A stretch of DNA of 64,000 nt, taken from NCBI GenBank assembly GCA_014239855.1, contig JAAZXY010000004.1, forward strand, positions 40,830 to 104,829, given 5' to 3'. This document shows positions 15,516 through 24,674 of this stretch, one piece after another. The notes beneath the pieces are model-generated. The model did not search any database. It was not told the DNA's origin and was given only the letters and a program-made list of their open reading frames with translations. Source of the DNA: Acidimicrobiales bacterium. Its GTDB lineage: Bacteria > Actinomycetota > Acidimicrobiia > Acidimicrobiales > MedAcidi-G1. The translations under genes and the position numbers were made by a program. Every line of letters starts with the position of its first letter. Within the stretch, counting starts at the first letter, position 1.

Positions 15516-17933
15516 ATGGGCAAGCAGCAGAAGCTCATCCCCGACGAGATGAACTACGCCCGCGAGGTCGTGGACGTCACGGTCGAACAGGAGATGAAGG
15601 AGTCCTTCCTCGCCTATTCCCTGTCGGTCATCACCTCGCGGGCCATACCCGACATCCGTGACGGCCTGAAGCCGGTCCAGCGGCGGATCCTCTACTCCAT
15701 GCTCCGCATGGGCATCCGACCCGACACCCCGCACCGCAAGAGCGCCCGGGTGGTCGGCGACACCATGGGTCGATACCACCCCCACGGCGACGGGGCGATC
15801 TACGACGCCCTGGTGCGGATGGGCCAGCCGTTCTCCCGGGGCATGACGCTGATCGACCCGCAGGGCAACTTCGGTTCGTTGGACGACCCCCCGGCCGCTG
15901 CCCGCTACACCGAGTGTCGGCTCAGCGAAGCCGCCATGGCCATGGTGCGCGAGCTCGACGAGGACACGGTGGCCTTCCGGCCGACCTACGACGGCGAGTC
16001 CACCGAGCCCACCCACCTCCCCGCCCTGTTGCCGAACCTGCTGTTGAACGGCACCACGGGCATTGCCGTGGGCATGGCCACCAACATGCCCACCCACAAC
16101 CTGGCCGAGGTCCATGCCGCCATCACCCTCGTCATGAAGCAGCGACGACCCAGGCCGACGGTCGACGAGCTGCTGGCCGTCCTGCCCGGTCCGGACTTCC
16201 CCAGCGGCGGCATCGTGGTCGACGACGGCATCCGTGACGCCTACGCCACCGGCCGTGGGTCGATCCGGATCCGTGCCCGGGCCCACGTGGAGGACGTCGG
16301 GAAAGGCCGTCAGGCCATCGTGGTCACCGAGCTCCCGTACCTGGTGGGCCCCGAGCGGGTCATCGGCAAGCTCAAGGAACTCAACGAGGCCGGGCGGGTG
16401 GCGGGGATCGCCGACTTCAAGAACCTCTCGGACCGGCACACCGGGCTTCGGCTCCAGATCACCGTCAAGCCGGGGCACAACCCCCAGGCGGTGCTGGGCG
16501 AGCTGTACCGCCTGACCCCCCTGGAGGAGTCCTTCGGCATCAACAACGTGGTGCTGGTGAACGGCGAACCACAGACCGTCGGCCTGTACGACCTGTGTCG
16601 CCACTACATCGACCACCGACTGGAGGTCGTGGTCCGCCGGACGGCCTTCCGCCGCGAACGCGCCGAGGAACGGCTCCACATCGTGGCCGGTCTGCTGGTG
16701 GCCCTGGATGCCATCGACGAGGTGGTGGCCATCATCCGCGGTTCGGAGGACACGGCGACGGCCCGTGACGCACTGATGGAACGGTTCTCGCTGAGTCGTA
16801 TCCAGACCGACCACATCCTGGACATGCCGCTCAAGCGGCTCACCGCCCTGGAGGTCCGCCGCCTCGAGGACGAGCGGGCCGAGCTCGAAGCGGCGATCGC
16901 CGGCTACACGAAGCTCCTCGACTCGGAGCAACGCCAACGCACCCTGGTGCTCACCGAGCTCGGCGAGGCCGTCGAGCAGTTCGGGCGGGACCGCCGTACC
17001 GAGATCGTGAAACCCGACGACCTCCCGGTGTTCGATGCGGTGGAGGTGGCCGACGACGTGGCCGACGAGCCCTGCGTGGTCACGCTCTCCACCTCGGGCC
17101 AGATCGGTCGGCTGCCGGCGGAGGGCGCCAAGCGGGCCACGCCGGGCCGCCACGACGTGCTGGTCGCCCAGATCCTGACCCGCACCACGTCCAGGGTCAC
17201 CGCGGTCACCTCCGAGGGCCGGGCCCTGCAGGTCCTTCCCGCCGAGCTGGCCGACGGCGAGGGCCGGGCCCGGGGCGCCGGGGCCGCACAGGCCTTCGGC
17301 ACCAACCGGGGCGAGGTCATCCACACCGTGGTGGCCGACGGCGACGAACACCTCGTGGTGATCACCGCTCAGGGCGCAGCCAAGCGCCTCACCATGGCCG
17401 AGGTCCGCGAGACCCGGGGCGGCAAAACCCTCGTGAAGCTCAAAGCCGGCGATCGGGTGGCCGCCGCGTTCACCGCACCCGAAGGGGTCGACGTGATCTT
17501 CGTGGCGTCGGACGGCCAGGTGCTGCGCACCGCGGTCGACGGCATCAGCGTGCAGGGACGGGGTGCGGGCGGCGTGGCCGGCATGAAACTCCGTGACGGG
17601 GCCACCGTGGTGGCGGCCGCGGCGGCTCTCGGCGACGACGCACTGGTGACAGCCACCGACGACGCCTCGGTGAAGGCGACACCGCTGTCCGAACTGGAGA
17701 CCAAGGGTCGCGGCGGCATCGGTGTCCGGGTCTCCCGGCTGGCCGACGGCGCCTCGCTCACCGTGGCCCATGTCGGACCGGCCATCGGCCTACTGGCCAT
17801 CATGGCGAGTGACTCCGATCCGAAGAAGCCCGACCCCGCTCCCGTGCCCCTCATGTTGGAGGCCACCAGGCGCGACCTGGTCAGCGCGGCGTCGGAGCGA
17901 CAGATCCTGGCCATCGGGCCATCGAGGTGGTGA
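15516..17933 (+). CDS. Type IIA DNA topoisomerase subunit A (ParC/GyrA-like)
   Basis: 805 residues from the ATG at 15516. The breakage-reunion domain has IPDIRDGLKPVQRRILY, YHPHGDGAIYDALVRM and the catalytic tyrosine in AAARYTECRLSEAA; the six-bladed C-terminal wrapping domain follows. A clear GyrA box (QRRGGKG type) is missing: the nearest sequence is ETRGGKTLVKL. This and the A-before-B gene order suggest a topoisomerase IV-like enzyme rather than the main gyrase, which usually lies near dnaA. The subunit cuts and passes DNA, and its partner is encoded directly downstream with overlapping ends. Confidence 0.9.
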   Translation: MGKQQKLIPDEMNYAREVVDVTVEQEMKESFLAYSLSVITSRAIPDIRDGLKPVQRRILYSMLRMGIRPDTPHRKSARVVGDTMGRYHPHGDGAIYDALVRMGQPFSRGMTLIDPQGNFGSLDDPPAAARYTECRLSEAAMAMVRELDEDTVAFRPTYDGESTEPTHLPALLPNLLLNGTTGIAVGMATNMPTHNLAEVHAAITLVMKQRRPRPTVDELLAVLPGPDFPSGGIVVDDGIRDAYATGRGSIRIRARAHVEDVGKGRQAIVVTELPYLVGPERVIGKLKELNEAGRVAGIADFKNLSDRHTGLRLQITVKPGHNPQAVLGELYRLTPLEESFGINNVVLVNGEPQTVGLYDLCRHYIDHRLEVVVRRTAFRRERAEERLHIVAGLLVALDAIDEVVAIIRGSEDTATARDALMERFSLSRIQTDHILDMPLKRLTALEVRRLEDERAELEAAIAGYTKLLDSEQRQRTLVLTELGEAVEQFGRDRRTEIVKPDDLPVFDAVEVADDVADEPCVVTLSTSGQIGRLPAEGAKRATPGRHDVLVAQILTRTTSRVTAVTSEGRALQVLPAELADGEGRARGAGAAQAFGTNRGEVIHTVVADGDEHLVVITAQGAAKRLTMAEVRETRGGKTLVKLKAGDRVAAAFTAPEGVDVIFVASDGQVLRTAVDGISVQGRGAGGVAGMKLRDGATVVAAAAALGDDALVTATDDASVKATPLSELETKGRGGIGVRVSRLADGASLTVAHVGPAIGLLAIMASDSDPKKPDPAPVPLMLEATRRDLVSAASERQILAIGPSRW

Positions 17934-17935
17934 CG

Positions 17936-19996
17936 GTGGCCTCCACCCGATCAGGAAGCAGGCCGAAGGGCTCGGGCTACGACGCCGACGCCATCCAGAC
18001 CCTGGAGGGACTGGACGCCGTACGGAAGCGACCCGGTATGTACATCGGCGGCACCGGCACGCCGGGGCTCATGCACCTGGTCTGGGAGTTGGTCGACAAC
18101 GCGGTCGACGAGGCCGCCGCCGGTTTCGCCCGCAAGATCGAGATCACCCTGCACCGCGACCACTCGGTGGAGGTGTCCGACGACGGTCGGGGCATCCCCA
18201 TTGACCGCCACGCCAAGCGGAAGGTCTCGGCCCTGGAAGTCGTTCTCACCGAGTTGCACGCCGGCGGAAAGTTCGGCGGCGGGGCCTACGGCGCCTCCGG
18301 CGGCCTCCACGGGGTGGGCGCATCGGTGGTCAACGCCCTGTCCACCAAGTTGGTGGCCCAGGTCGACCGCGACGGCCACACCCACGAGCTCTCGTTCGGC
18401 GAACGGGTGGCCGGCCACTTCACCGGCTCGACCTTCAAGGCCGACCACGACCTGGCCCGGGTGAAGCGGATCTCCAAGAACAAGACGGGCACCCGCATCC
18501 GCTTCTGGCCCGATCGGGAGATCTTCGACGAGGACGCCCGCATCGACGCCGAGGAGATCCGCGAGCGCATCGTGCAGTCCTGCTTCCTCGTACCGGGCGT
18601 GAAGGTTCGCCTGGTCGACAAGCGGGCCGGTGGTGCCGAGCCGTTCGAGTTCGTGTCCCGCGGCGGACTGGCCGACCTCGTCGACCACCTGTCGGTCGGC
18701 GACAACGCCTGTGAGGTCATCACCCTTTCGGGCATCTCGGAGTTCACCGAGCGGGTTCCGGTCGACGGGAAGATGAGCGACGTCGTTCGTGAATGCACCG
18801 TCGAGGTCGCCCTCCGCTGGGTCAAGGGCTACGACCCGAGGGTCCAGTCGTTCGTGAACACCATCCCGACCAGCCACGGCGGCACCCACACGGCGGGGTT
18901 CGACCGGGCGTTGACCCGGGCCGTCAACGACGTGCTGCTCAAGGACACCCGAAAACTGGCCAAGCTGGCCAAGGAGAACAAGCACCGGGCCACCAAGGAG
19001 GACGTCCAGGAGGGCCTGGTCGCCGCGCTCAAGGTGGTGTTCCCCGAGCCGCAGTTCCGAGGCCAGACCAAGCAGGAACTGGGCACACCGGCCGTCGAGA
19101 AGATCGTCTACGAGGTGGTCAAGGGCGGGCTGGCCGACTGGTTCGGCGGCGGGGGGCCCAAGACCCACATCAATGCGGTGCGAGACAAGCTGACCAACGC
19201 GGTGATCAACCGGGTGACCTCCAAGCAGATGTTGGAGACCCGTCGCAAGGCCGCAAGCATGGGCTCGACCGGCATGCCCGACAAGTTGGCCGACTGTCGC
19301 ACCCACGGCCCGGATTCGGAGCTCATCATCGTGGAGGGCGACTCGGCCGCCGGACCGGCCAAAGCCGGTCGGAACTCAGCGAACACGGCCATCCTCCCCC
19401 TGCGGGGCAAGGTGGTGAACGCCGGGAAGGCCACCCTCAAGCAGGTCCTGGACAACGCCGAGGCCCAGGCCCTCTTCACGGCCATCGGTGCGGGTTCAGG
19501 CAACGACTTCGACATCGACTCGGCGCGCTACGGCCGCATCGTCATCCTGTGCGACGCCGACGTGGACGGCAGCCACATCCGCTGCCTGCTGTTGACCCTC
19601 ATCCACGAGTACATGCGGCCCCTCCTGACCGAGGGTCGGGTCTTCGCCGCCCAGCCCCCGCTCTACTCCCTACGGGTCGGCGACACCGTCCACCGGGCGT
19701 TCACCGACGAGGAACGCGACGAGATCACGGCTTCGCTGGCCAAGGGTGGCCGCAAGGTGGAGAACCTCCGGTGGAACCGGTTCAAGGGACTGGGCGAGAT
19801 GAATGTCGAGGAGCTGGCGGAGTGTGCGCTCGATCCGGAGACCCGGGTGCTCAAGCGGCTCACCATGGAGGACGGCGAAGAGGCGGCCGCTGCGGCGAAC
19901 CTGTTCGAGATCCTCATGGGCGCCGATGTCACACAGCGTCGGGACTACCTCATTGCCAACAGTGCCCTGCTGGATCCTGCGGCACTCGACGTCTAG
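17936..19996 (+). CDS. Type IIA DNA topoisomerase subunit B (ParE/GyrB-like)
   Basis: About 686 residues. Three in-frame GTG codons (17927, 17930, 17936) overlap or touch the end of the A-subunit gene. The last is preferred because GAGG lies 8 nt before it. The GHKL ATPase domain shows LVDNAVDEAAAGF, DDGRGIPI and GGLHGVGASVVNALS; the TOPRIM region has EGDSAAGPAK and CDADVDGSHIRCLLL, and RFKGLGEMN lies near the C-terminus. It powers strand passage by ATP hydrolysis with the A subunit. Confidence 0.92.
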   Translation: MASTRSGSRPKGSGYDADAIQTLEGLDAVRKRPGMYIGGTGTPGLMHLVWELVDNAVDEAAAGFARKIEITLHRDHSVEVSDDGRGIPIDRHAKRKVSALEVVLTELHAGGKFGGGAYGASGGLHGVGASVVNALSTKLVAQVDRDGHTHELSFGERVAGHFTGSTFKADHDLARVKRISKNKTGTRIRFWPDREIFDEDARIDAEEIRERIVQSCFLVPGVKVRLVDKRAGGAEPFEFVSRGGLADLVDHLSVGDNACEVITLSGISEFTERVPVDGKMSDVVRECTVEVALRWVKGYDPRVQSFVNTIPTSHGGTHTAGFDRALTRAVNDVLLKDTRKLAKLAKENKHRATKEDVQEGLVAALKVVFPEPQFRGQTKQELGTPAVEKIVYEVVKGGLADWFGGGGPKTHINAVRDKLTNAVINRVTSKQMLETRRKAASMGSTGMPDKLADCRTHGPDSELIIVEGDSAAGPAKAGRNSANTAILPLRGKVVNAGKATLKQVLDNAEAQALFTAIGAGSGNDFDIDSARYGRIVILCDADVDGSHIRCLLLTLIHEYMRPLLTEGRVFAAQPPLYSLRVGDTVHRAFTDEERDEITASLAKGGRKVENLRWNRFKGLGEMNVEELAECALDPETRVLKRLTMEDGEEAAAAANLFEILMGADVTQRRDYLIANSALLDPAALDV

Positions 19997-20009
19997 GAAC
20001 CCCCGACCC

Positions 20010-20837
20010 ATGCCCTCCCCACCCCGCTTCTTCTCGGTCTCATCGGCCGGCACGTTCAACCAGTGCCCCCGACGGTGGCGGTTCCGCTACGTCGAGAAGC
20101 GGTCCGACCCGCCGGGCGAGGCCGCCCTGCTGGGCACCTTCGTCCATCGGGTACTGGAGCTGCTCTGTGCCGAACCGGCCGGTGGGCGAACCACCGACCG
20201 CGCCCGGGAACTGGCCGCCACCGCCTGGCCCGAAACCCGCGACGACGGCGACTTCATCGCCCTGGCCCTGGATGACGACGCGCAACGGCAGTTCCGGTGG
20301 CGGGGCTGGACGGCCATCGAGAAGCTCTGGGAGTTCGAGGACCCGGCCCAGGTCGAGGTGGAGGCCACCGAAGCCAAGGTGTCGGCCACCATCGGCGGCG
20401 TCCCCTTCTTCGGCATCATCGATCGCCTCGACAACGCGGCCGACGGGCTGGTGGTCACCGACTACAAGACCGGCAAGGCCCCCCGCCCGGGTGACGTCCC
20501 CGAGAAACTCGACCAGGTCCTGCTCTACGCGGCGGCCGTCGAGGACCAGCGGGGCGAACGCCCCAGCCGGGGGCGCCTCTACTTCCTGGGCAACAGCATC
20601 ATCGAGACCCCGGTGACCGAGGACGGCCTCGAGGCGGCGGTGGGTCGATTCGTCGAAACGTGGGACGACGTCGGCCAGGCATGCGGGTCCGACGAGTTCG
20701 AGGCGAAGGTCGGGCCCCTCTGTGGCTGGTGTGCCCACGTGGCCGACTGCGAAGAAGGCGCCGCCGAGGTCCGCATCCGTGTCTCACGGGGCCGCATGCG
20801 GGCCGACGCTCCGGCCCGGACGTTGCTCGCTCTCTGA
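20010..20837 (+). CDS. RecB/Cas4-type PD-(D/E)XK nuclease with Fe-S cluster
   Basis: 275 residues from the ATG at 20010, 13 bp after the topoisomerase B gene. The nuclease core is visible as FFGIIDRLD followed by VVTDYKTGKAP (D...D-x-K). A cysteine at FNQCPRRWRF together with CGWCAHVADC at the C-terminus gives the AddB/Cas4-type 4Fe-4S clasp. Such stand-alone proteins are common in Actinobacteria and are usually placed in DNA repair; no cas genes are near, so a CRISPR role is unlikely. The stop codon is echoed 15 bp downstream. Confidence 0.88.
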   Translation: MPSPPRFFSVSSAGTFNQCPRRWRFRYVEKRSDPPGEAALLGTFVHRVLELLCAEPAGGRTTDRARELAATAWPETRDDGDFIALALDDDAQRQFRWRGWTAIEKLWEFEDPAQVEVEATEAKVSATIGGVPFFGIIDRLDNAADGLVVTDYKTGKAPRPGDVPEKLDQVLLYAAAVEDQRGERPSRGRLYFLGNSIIETPVTEDGLEAAVGRFVETWDDVGQACGSDEFEAKVGPLCGWCAHVADCEEGAAEVRIRVSRGRMRADAPARTLLAL

Positions 20838-20858
20838 GGTACGGCGCTCTGAGCGCTC
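20829..20858 (+). repeat. 15-bp stop-codon repeat after the nuclease gene
   Basis: Two imperfect 15-bp units place CTCTGA at the same offset, with TGA at 20835 (the real stop) and 20850. CTGAGCGCTCAG within it is a perfect palindrome that also supplies the stop of the opposing gene. Confidence 0.6.
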
Positions 20859-21129
20859 AGCCGTCCCGTCGGCGACGACGCACGGCCACCAGAACCAGCA
20901 CCAGGGCGGCCACGGCCGCCAGGACGCCCATCCGGTGCAACAGGTCGGCACGCTCGTCGGTCATCTCGACCGGCGGGGTCTCGAACGGCAGCAGTCCCTC
21001 ATCGGCCGGCTCATCGACCGGTGCCGGGGTCTCCACCCCGTCAGGAATGACGTCCAGCAGCCCGTCCACCGGACTGTCGGCCGGCGGAGCGGGACGGGAC
21101 CGCCGGGCCTGCGGGTCGTAGCCCGCCAT
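20857..21129 (-). CDS. Small tail-anchored membrane protein coupled to ParA
   Basis: 90 residues. The first 60 are acidic and proline-rich (PADSPVDGLLDVIPDG, FETPPVEMTDE). A single membrane segment, MGVLAAVAALVLVLVAV, is followed by RRRRRDG, which predicts a C-terminal anchor with most of the protein in the cytoplasm. Its ATG shares one base with the parA stop (TGATG), so it is translationally coupled to parA and probably works with it. I recognise no family; a membrane tether for the ATPase is an inference. Confidence 0.7.
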   Translation of the reverse strand: MAGYDPQARRSRPAPPADSPVDGLLDVIPDGVETPAPVDEPADEGLLPFETPPVEMTDERADLLHRMGVLAAVAALVLVLVAVRRRRRDG

Positions 21130-22019
21130 CAGGCCGAACGCTCCATGAACGGCGGCGTCTCCGGGGAATCGACGTCCCGGGGGCTGCTCGCTGCGATCCC
21201 CGCCAGGTCGTCCAACGGCGCCACCCGGGCCAGCAACTCGTCGAACTCGGCGGCCGCCTCGGCGGCTCCCGGACGACGCAGTGCGTGGATGGGCATCGAC
21301 TGTGCGGCGGCCTCGGACACCGCGGCTCGCAGGTGCACCGGCGGCAGGCACCGCTCCGGGTAGGCCTCCCGGAGCTGTTCGTTCCAGTAGCGACCGTCGC
21401 GGGTCCGCCCCAGCCGATTCACGGCGATGCCGGCGATCTCGGGGCGGCCATCGGGACGGCGCATCTGGATGCGTTCGATGGTCTGGAGCATGCGTCCCAC
21501 CCCGTCCACCGCCCACGCCCCGGGTTCGGTCACCACCAGCACCGTGTCAGCGGCGAACAGTGCATTGACCGTCAGGAGCCCCAGCGACGGCGGACAGTCG
21601 ATCAGCACCAGTCGGTCATCGGGGGCGGCGGCCGAACCATCGTCGGGGGCGGCCCGCAGGCCCGGGCGCATGGCCAGGGCCAACCGATCCTGGGCACCCA
21701 GCGGGTCGGTGGCCAACTGGGGCTCGCGGACGGAGAGCTCGGGCGAGGACGCGGCGAGGCTGGGAACCGGCCCCACCTCGGGCGGCCATCCGCCCGGTTC
21801 GACCACCCCGGCGAGACCACCGGGGCGCTCTTCGGTCAGCACGGCGTCGACGCCCCGACCGGGTTCGAAGACCCCCAGACCGGTGGTGGCGTTGCCCTGT
21901 GGATCCAGGTCGACGACCAGCGTGTCGATCCCCCGGGACGACGCGGCCGATGCCAGCCCGAGGACGACCGTGGTCTTGCCCACGCCACCCTTCTGGTTCA
22001 CCACGGCCACCGTGAACAT
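21129..22019 (-). CDS. Orphan ParA/Soj-family ATPase
   Basis: 296 residues. The deviant Walker A motif is KGGVGKTT with the upstream signature lysine; DLDPQGNATTGLG is A' and LVLIDCPPSLGLLT is Walker B. A low-complexity insertion at about residues 75-125 is unusual. No ParB gene or parS cluster lies beside it, so chromosome segregation is not the obvious role. Like other orphan ParA proteins it may position a membrane or cell-pole complex, in line with the coupled membrane gene. TTAGGT 7 nt before the ATG suggests leaderless transcription. Confidence 0.88.
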   Translation of the reverse strand: MFTVAVVNQKGGVGKTTVVLGLASAASSRGIDTLVVDLDPQGNATTGLGVFEPGRGVDAVLTEERPGGLAGVVEPGGWPPEVGPVPSLAASSPELSVREPQLATDPLGAQDRLALAMRPGLRAAPDDGSAAAPDDRLVLIDCPPSLGLLTVNALFAADTVLVVTEPGAWAVDGVGRMLQTIERIQMRRPDGRPEIAGIAVNRLGRTRDGRYWNEQLREAYPERCLPPVHLRAAVSEAAAQSMPIHALRRPGAAEAAAEFDELLARVAPLDDLAGIAASSPRDVDSPETPPFMERSA

Positions 22020-22026
22020 GTTCGCA

Positions 22027-22032
22027 ACCTAA
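22027..22032 (-). promoter_or_regulatory. -10 box of the parA operon
   Basis: TTAGGT (minus strand) ends 7 nt before the parA ATG at 22019. Confidence 0.35.
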
Positions 22033-22086
22033 TCCACCCGACCCTTCGGACCGGGGTGCCCCGTCAGTCGGCCGGCTGGTCGGCGG

Positions 22087-22092
22087 TACCTT
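22087..22092 (+). promoter_or_regulatory. -10 box of mutM
   Basis: TACCTT lies 6 nt before the mutM ATG at 22099. It is divergent from the parA promoter, 54 bp away. Confidence 0.4.
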
Positions 22093-22098
22093 CGGACC

Positions 22099-22977
22099 AT
22101 GCCCGAACTCCCGGAGGTCGAGACGGTCCGAGCCCAGCTCGAACCACTGGTGAGGGGCGCCGTGGTCACCGACGCCCGGGCCCACCACTCCGCCAAGTTC
22201 GCCTCGGCCCCCGAGGCCATCGGTTCGGCCATCACCGGGATCACCCGTCGCGGCAAGTACCTGCTGTTCGGACTGGTCGACGCCGGACCTGACCGTCCCG
22301 ACCCGGTTCCGCACCCGGGTCCGGACCCGACGCAGGGGCCTGCCGATCGTGAGCTCATCGTGCACCTCGGCATGACCGGCGCCCTCCACGTCGACAACGC
22401 CCCGCGCCGCTACCCCAATGAACGAGACCCCTACGAGCGGGCCTCGTGGGATCTGGCCGACGGCCGGACCCTGTGGTTCCGCGACATCCGTCGATTCGGC
22501 CGGATCGCCGTGGTCCGGGCCGGCGACCACCGGTCGTTGCCCACCCTGTATCACCTCGGTCCCGAGCCGTTCGACCCGTCGCTGGACGGGCCACGTTTCC
22601 ACCGGTCGCTGGCCGCCAGCCGCCGCCGGATCAAGACCCAGTTGCTGTCCCAACGTCCGATAGCCGGCGTGGGCAACATCTACGCCGACGAAGCCCTCTG
22701 GCGGGCCGGGATCCACCCCGCGGCACGGCGGGTGGGTCCCGACCGGGCCGACCTCCTCCTGGGCCATGTCCGTGACGTACTGGCCGAGGCGCTGGACCAT
22801 GGCGGAACCACGCTGCGCGACTACCGCACGCCCGACCACTCCACCGGTCGCAACCAGTTTCGCCTGGACTGCTACGGCCGCTCGGGCCAGCCCTGTCGGC
22901 GCTGCGCCACACCGTTGACCTCCCGGGAGTTGGACCAACGCACCGCCACGTGGTGCCCCACCTGTCAGGCCCACTGA
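22099..22977 (+). CDS. mutM: Formamidopyrimidine-DNA glycosylase (Fpg/MutM)
   Basis: 292 residues. It begins PELPEVETVR after the initiator methionine, with the catalytic proline and glutamate at positions 2 and 3. It removes 8-oxoguanine and opened purines and nicks the abasic site. LIVHLGMTGAL, the H2TH region RPIAGVGNIYADEALWRAGIHP and the C-terminal zinc finger (CYGRSGQPCRRC with WCPTC) are all present. A Pro/Asp-rich insert at residues 60-80 (VDAGPDRPDPVPHPG) is longer than usual. Confidence 0.95.
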   Translation: MPELPEVETVRAQLEPLVRGAVVTDARAHHSAKFASAPEAIGSAITGITRRGKYLLFGLVDAGPDRPDPVPHPGPDPTQGPADRELIVHLGMTGALHVDNAPRRYPNERDPYERASWDLADGRTLWFRDIRRFGRIAVVRAGDHRSLPTLYHLGPEPFDPSLDGPRFHRSLAASRRRIKTQLLSQRPIAGVGNIYADEALWRAGIHPAARRVGPDRADLLLGHVRDVLAEALDHGGTTLRDYRTPDHSTGRNQFRLDCYGRSGQPCRRCATPLTSRELDQRTATWCPTCQAH

Positions 22978-23050
22978 CCCGGCCCGCCCGGGACCGGGCA
23001 ACAACCCGGTAACGGGCCGAGGGTGCCCCGGCTGAATCCGCGCCGACCCC

Positions 23051-23056
23051 TACGAT
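23051..23056 (+). promoter_or_regulatory. -10 box of the DUF3048 gene
   Basis: TACGAT, close to the actinobacterial TANNAT consensus, lies 7 nt before the GTG at 23064. Confidence 0.5.
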
Positions 23057-23063
23057 CTCCGCC

Positions 23064-24659
23064 GTGCCCCGCATCCGTCGCCGCCGGTCCGCTCCCGCGG
23101 CGATCGTGGTCGGCGCCATGGTGATCCTGGGCGCCACGGGCTCGCTGGTGGCCGTCGCCGGCCCCTTCGACACCGAGATCGCCGCGCTGCGTGACGACAT
23201 TGGCGACCAGCGCTCGATCATCGCCGGACGCCGGAGCCACATTGCCGAACTGGAGGGCCGTCTGACCAACCTCGATCAGGAGGTGGCCGACACCGAGGGG
23301 CTCATCGGCAACGACGACCGGGAACTCCGCCTGCTCCCCATCCGCATCGAGTTGACGGCCGACCGGTTCGTGGAGGTCCTGGCGTCCCGGGATGCACCGT
23401 CGTCGCTGCACCGCACCATGGCCGTGGACGCCTACGTCAGCAACGACGAGCGGATGAACGACGTCCTCACCCAGTCGGCCCAACTCACGTCGACCGCGTT
23501 GGAGGGGGTCCGCCACCGGATGCTCTACGACTCGGTGATCCGTGAGGCCCAGCGGCGCATCGACCTGGTGGACGCCGAGATGCGGTTGACCTCCCGGGAG
23601 GTGGCCGCGCTCCGTTCGCTGGTCGCCGAAGCCGAGGACCGACGGGACGGCGCCCAGGAGGCCCGGGACCAGCTGATCGGCTCGCAGCCGGCCATCCACG
23701 CCGAGATCGCCTCGACCCGCACGGTCATCGCCGAGGCCGAGGCCACCATTGTCCGGCTGGAGGCCGAGATCGTGGCCTTCGAACGCATGGCCGTGACCCG
23801 ACGGTGGACCGGCACCCAGGGGACCGACACCGGCCGTCCGGCATTGGCCGTCAAGATCGACAACGTCACCCGGGCCCATCCCCAGGCCGGCCTCAACCAG
23901 GCCGACGTGGTCTACGAGGAGATCGTGGAGGGCGGGGTGACCCGACTGGTGGCCGTGTTCCAGTCCACCTCGGCCAACGTGGTCGGCCCGGTCCGTTCGG
24001 CCCGGACGTCGGATCCGCCGCTGCTGCAGGGCTTCGACCGGCCGCTGTTCGCCTACTCGGGCGCCAACCGGGGCACCCGCGACCAGTTGCGGGCCTCGCC
24101 GCTGGTCGACGCGGGCTACGACGCCCACGAGCGGGACTACTGGCGCGACCGGAAGCTCCGGGCGCCCCACAACCTGTTCACCGACACCGACCGCCTCTGG
24201 GCCCACCACACCCACCGGACCGACGTCCCACCGGCACCCTTCGTGTACCGCTATCCCGGCCAGGACCTCCACCGGTCGGCCGAGGAGGCCTCGGGCGTGT
24301 CGGTCGACTTCGGCCTGACCGAGGTCGACTACGCCTGGAACGGCACCGGCTGGGCACGTACCCACGGCACCCGGGCCCACAACGACGCCGACGGCGTCCG
24401 GGTGGCGCCGGCCAACGTGGTCGTCCAGTTCATCCGCTACGGCCGCTCACTGGCCGACCTCCGGTCACCGGAGGCCATCACCGTCGGGACCGGCGAGGCC
24501 TGGATCTTCACCGACGGCCACGTGGTCCGGGGCCAGTGGAACCGGTCCGACGCTTCCCAGCCGGCCACCTTCACCGCTGACGGCGAGGTGATCCGCCTCA
24601 CTCCGGGGAAGACCTGGGTGGCGCTGGCCAAGAAGGACACCGCCGTCTGGCGGGACTGA
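23064..24659 (+). CDS. DUF3048 protein with N-terminal coiled coil
   Basis: 531 residues. A signal-anchor segment (AAIVVGAMVILGATGSLVAV) is followed by about 200 residues of charged coiled coil (heptad-like DIGDQRSIIAGRRSHIAELE onward), then a DUF3048 lipoprotein-type domain from about residue 250, with AVKIDNVTRAHPQAGLNQADVV and the VGPVRSARTSDP block. The protein probably lies outside the membrane. DUF3048 proteins (YerB-like) have no firm function. The long coiled coil in front of the domain is unusual among those I know. Confidence 0.8.
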   Translation: MPRIRRRRSAPAAIVVGAMVILGATGSLVAVAGPFDTEIAALRDDIGDQRSIIAGRRSHIAELEGRLTNLDQEVADTEGLIGNDDRELRLLPIRIELTADRFVEVLASRDAPSSLHRTMAVDAYVSNDERMNDVLTQSAQLTSTALEGVRHRMLYDSVIREAQRRIDLVDAEMRLTSREVAALRSLVAEAEDRRDGAQEARDQLIGSQPAIHAEIASTRTVIAEAEATIVRLEAEIVAFERMAVTRRWTGTQGTDTGRPALAVKIDNVTRAHPQAGLNQADVVYEEIVEGGVTRLVAVFQSTSANVVGPVRSARTSDPPLLQGFDRPLFAYSGANRGTRDQLRASPLVDAGYDAHERDYWRDRKLRAPHNLFTDTDRLWAHHTHRTDVPPAPFVYRYPGQDLHRSAEEASGVSVDFGLTEVDYAWNGTGWARTHGTRAHNDADGVRVAPANVVVQFIRYGRSLADLRSPEAITVGTGEAWIFTDGHVVRGQWNRSDASQPATFTADGEVIRLTPGKTWVALAKKDTAVWRD

Positions 24660-24674
24660 CCCGCTCCCAGCGTC

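Noticed and set aside
15465-17771. 768-codon minus-strand frame opposite the topoisomerase A gene
   Set aside because: Shadow frame: composition rich in His, Val and Gly, no motif, and fully covered by a conserved gene.
20010-20837. Cas4 of a CRISPR system
   Set aside because: The Fe-S PD-(D/E)XK layout fits Cas4, but no cas genes or array occur in the window and the neighbours are topoisomerase genes.
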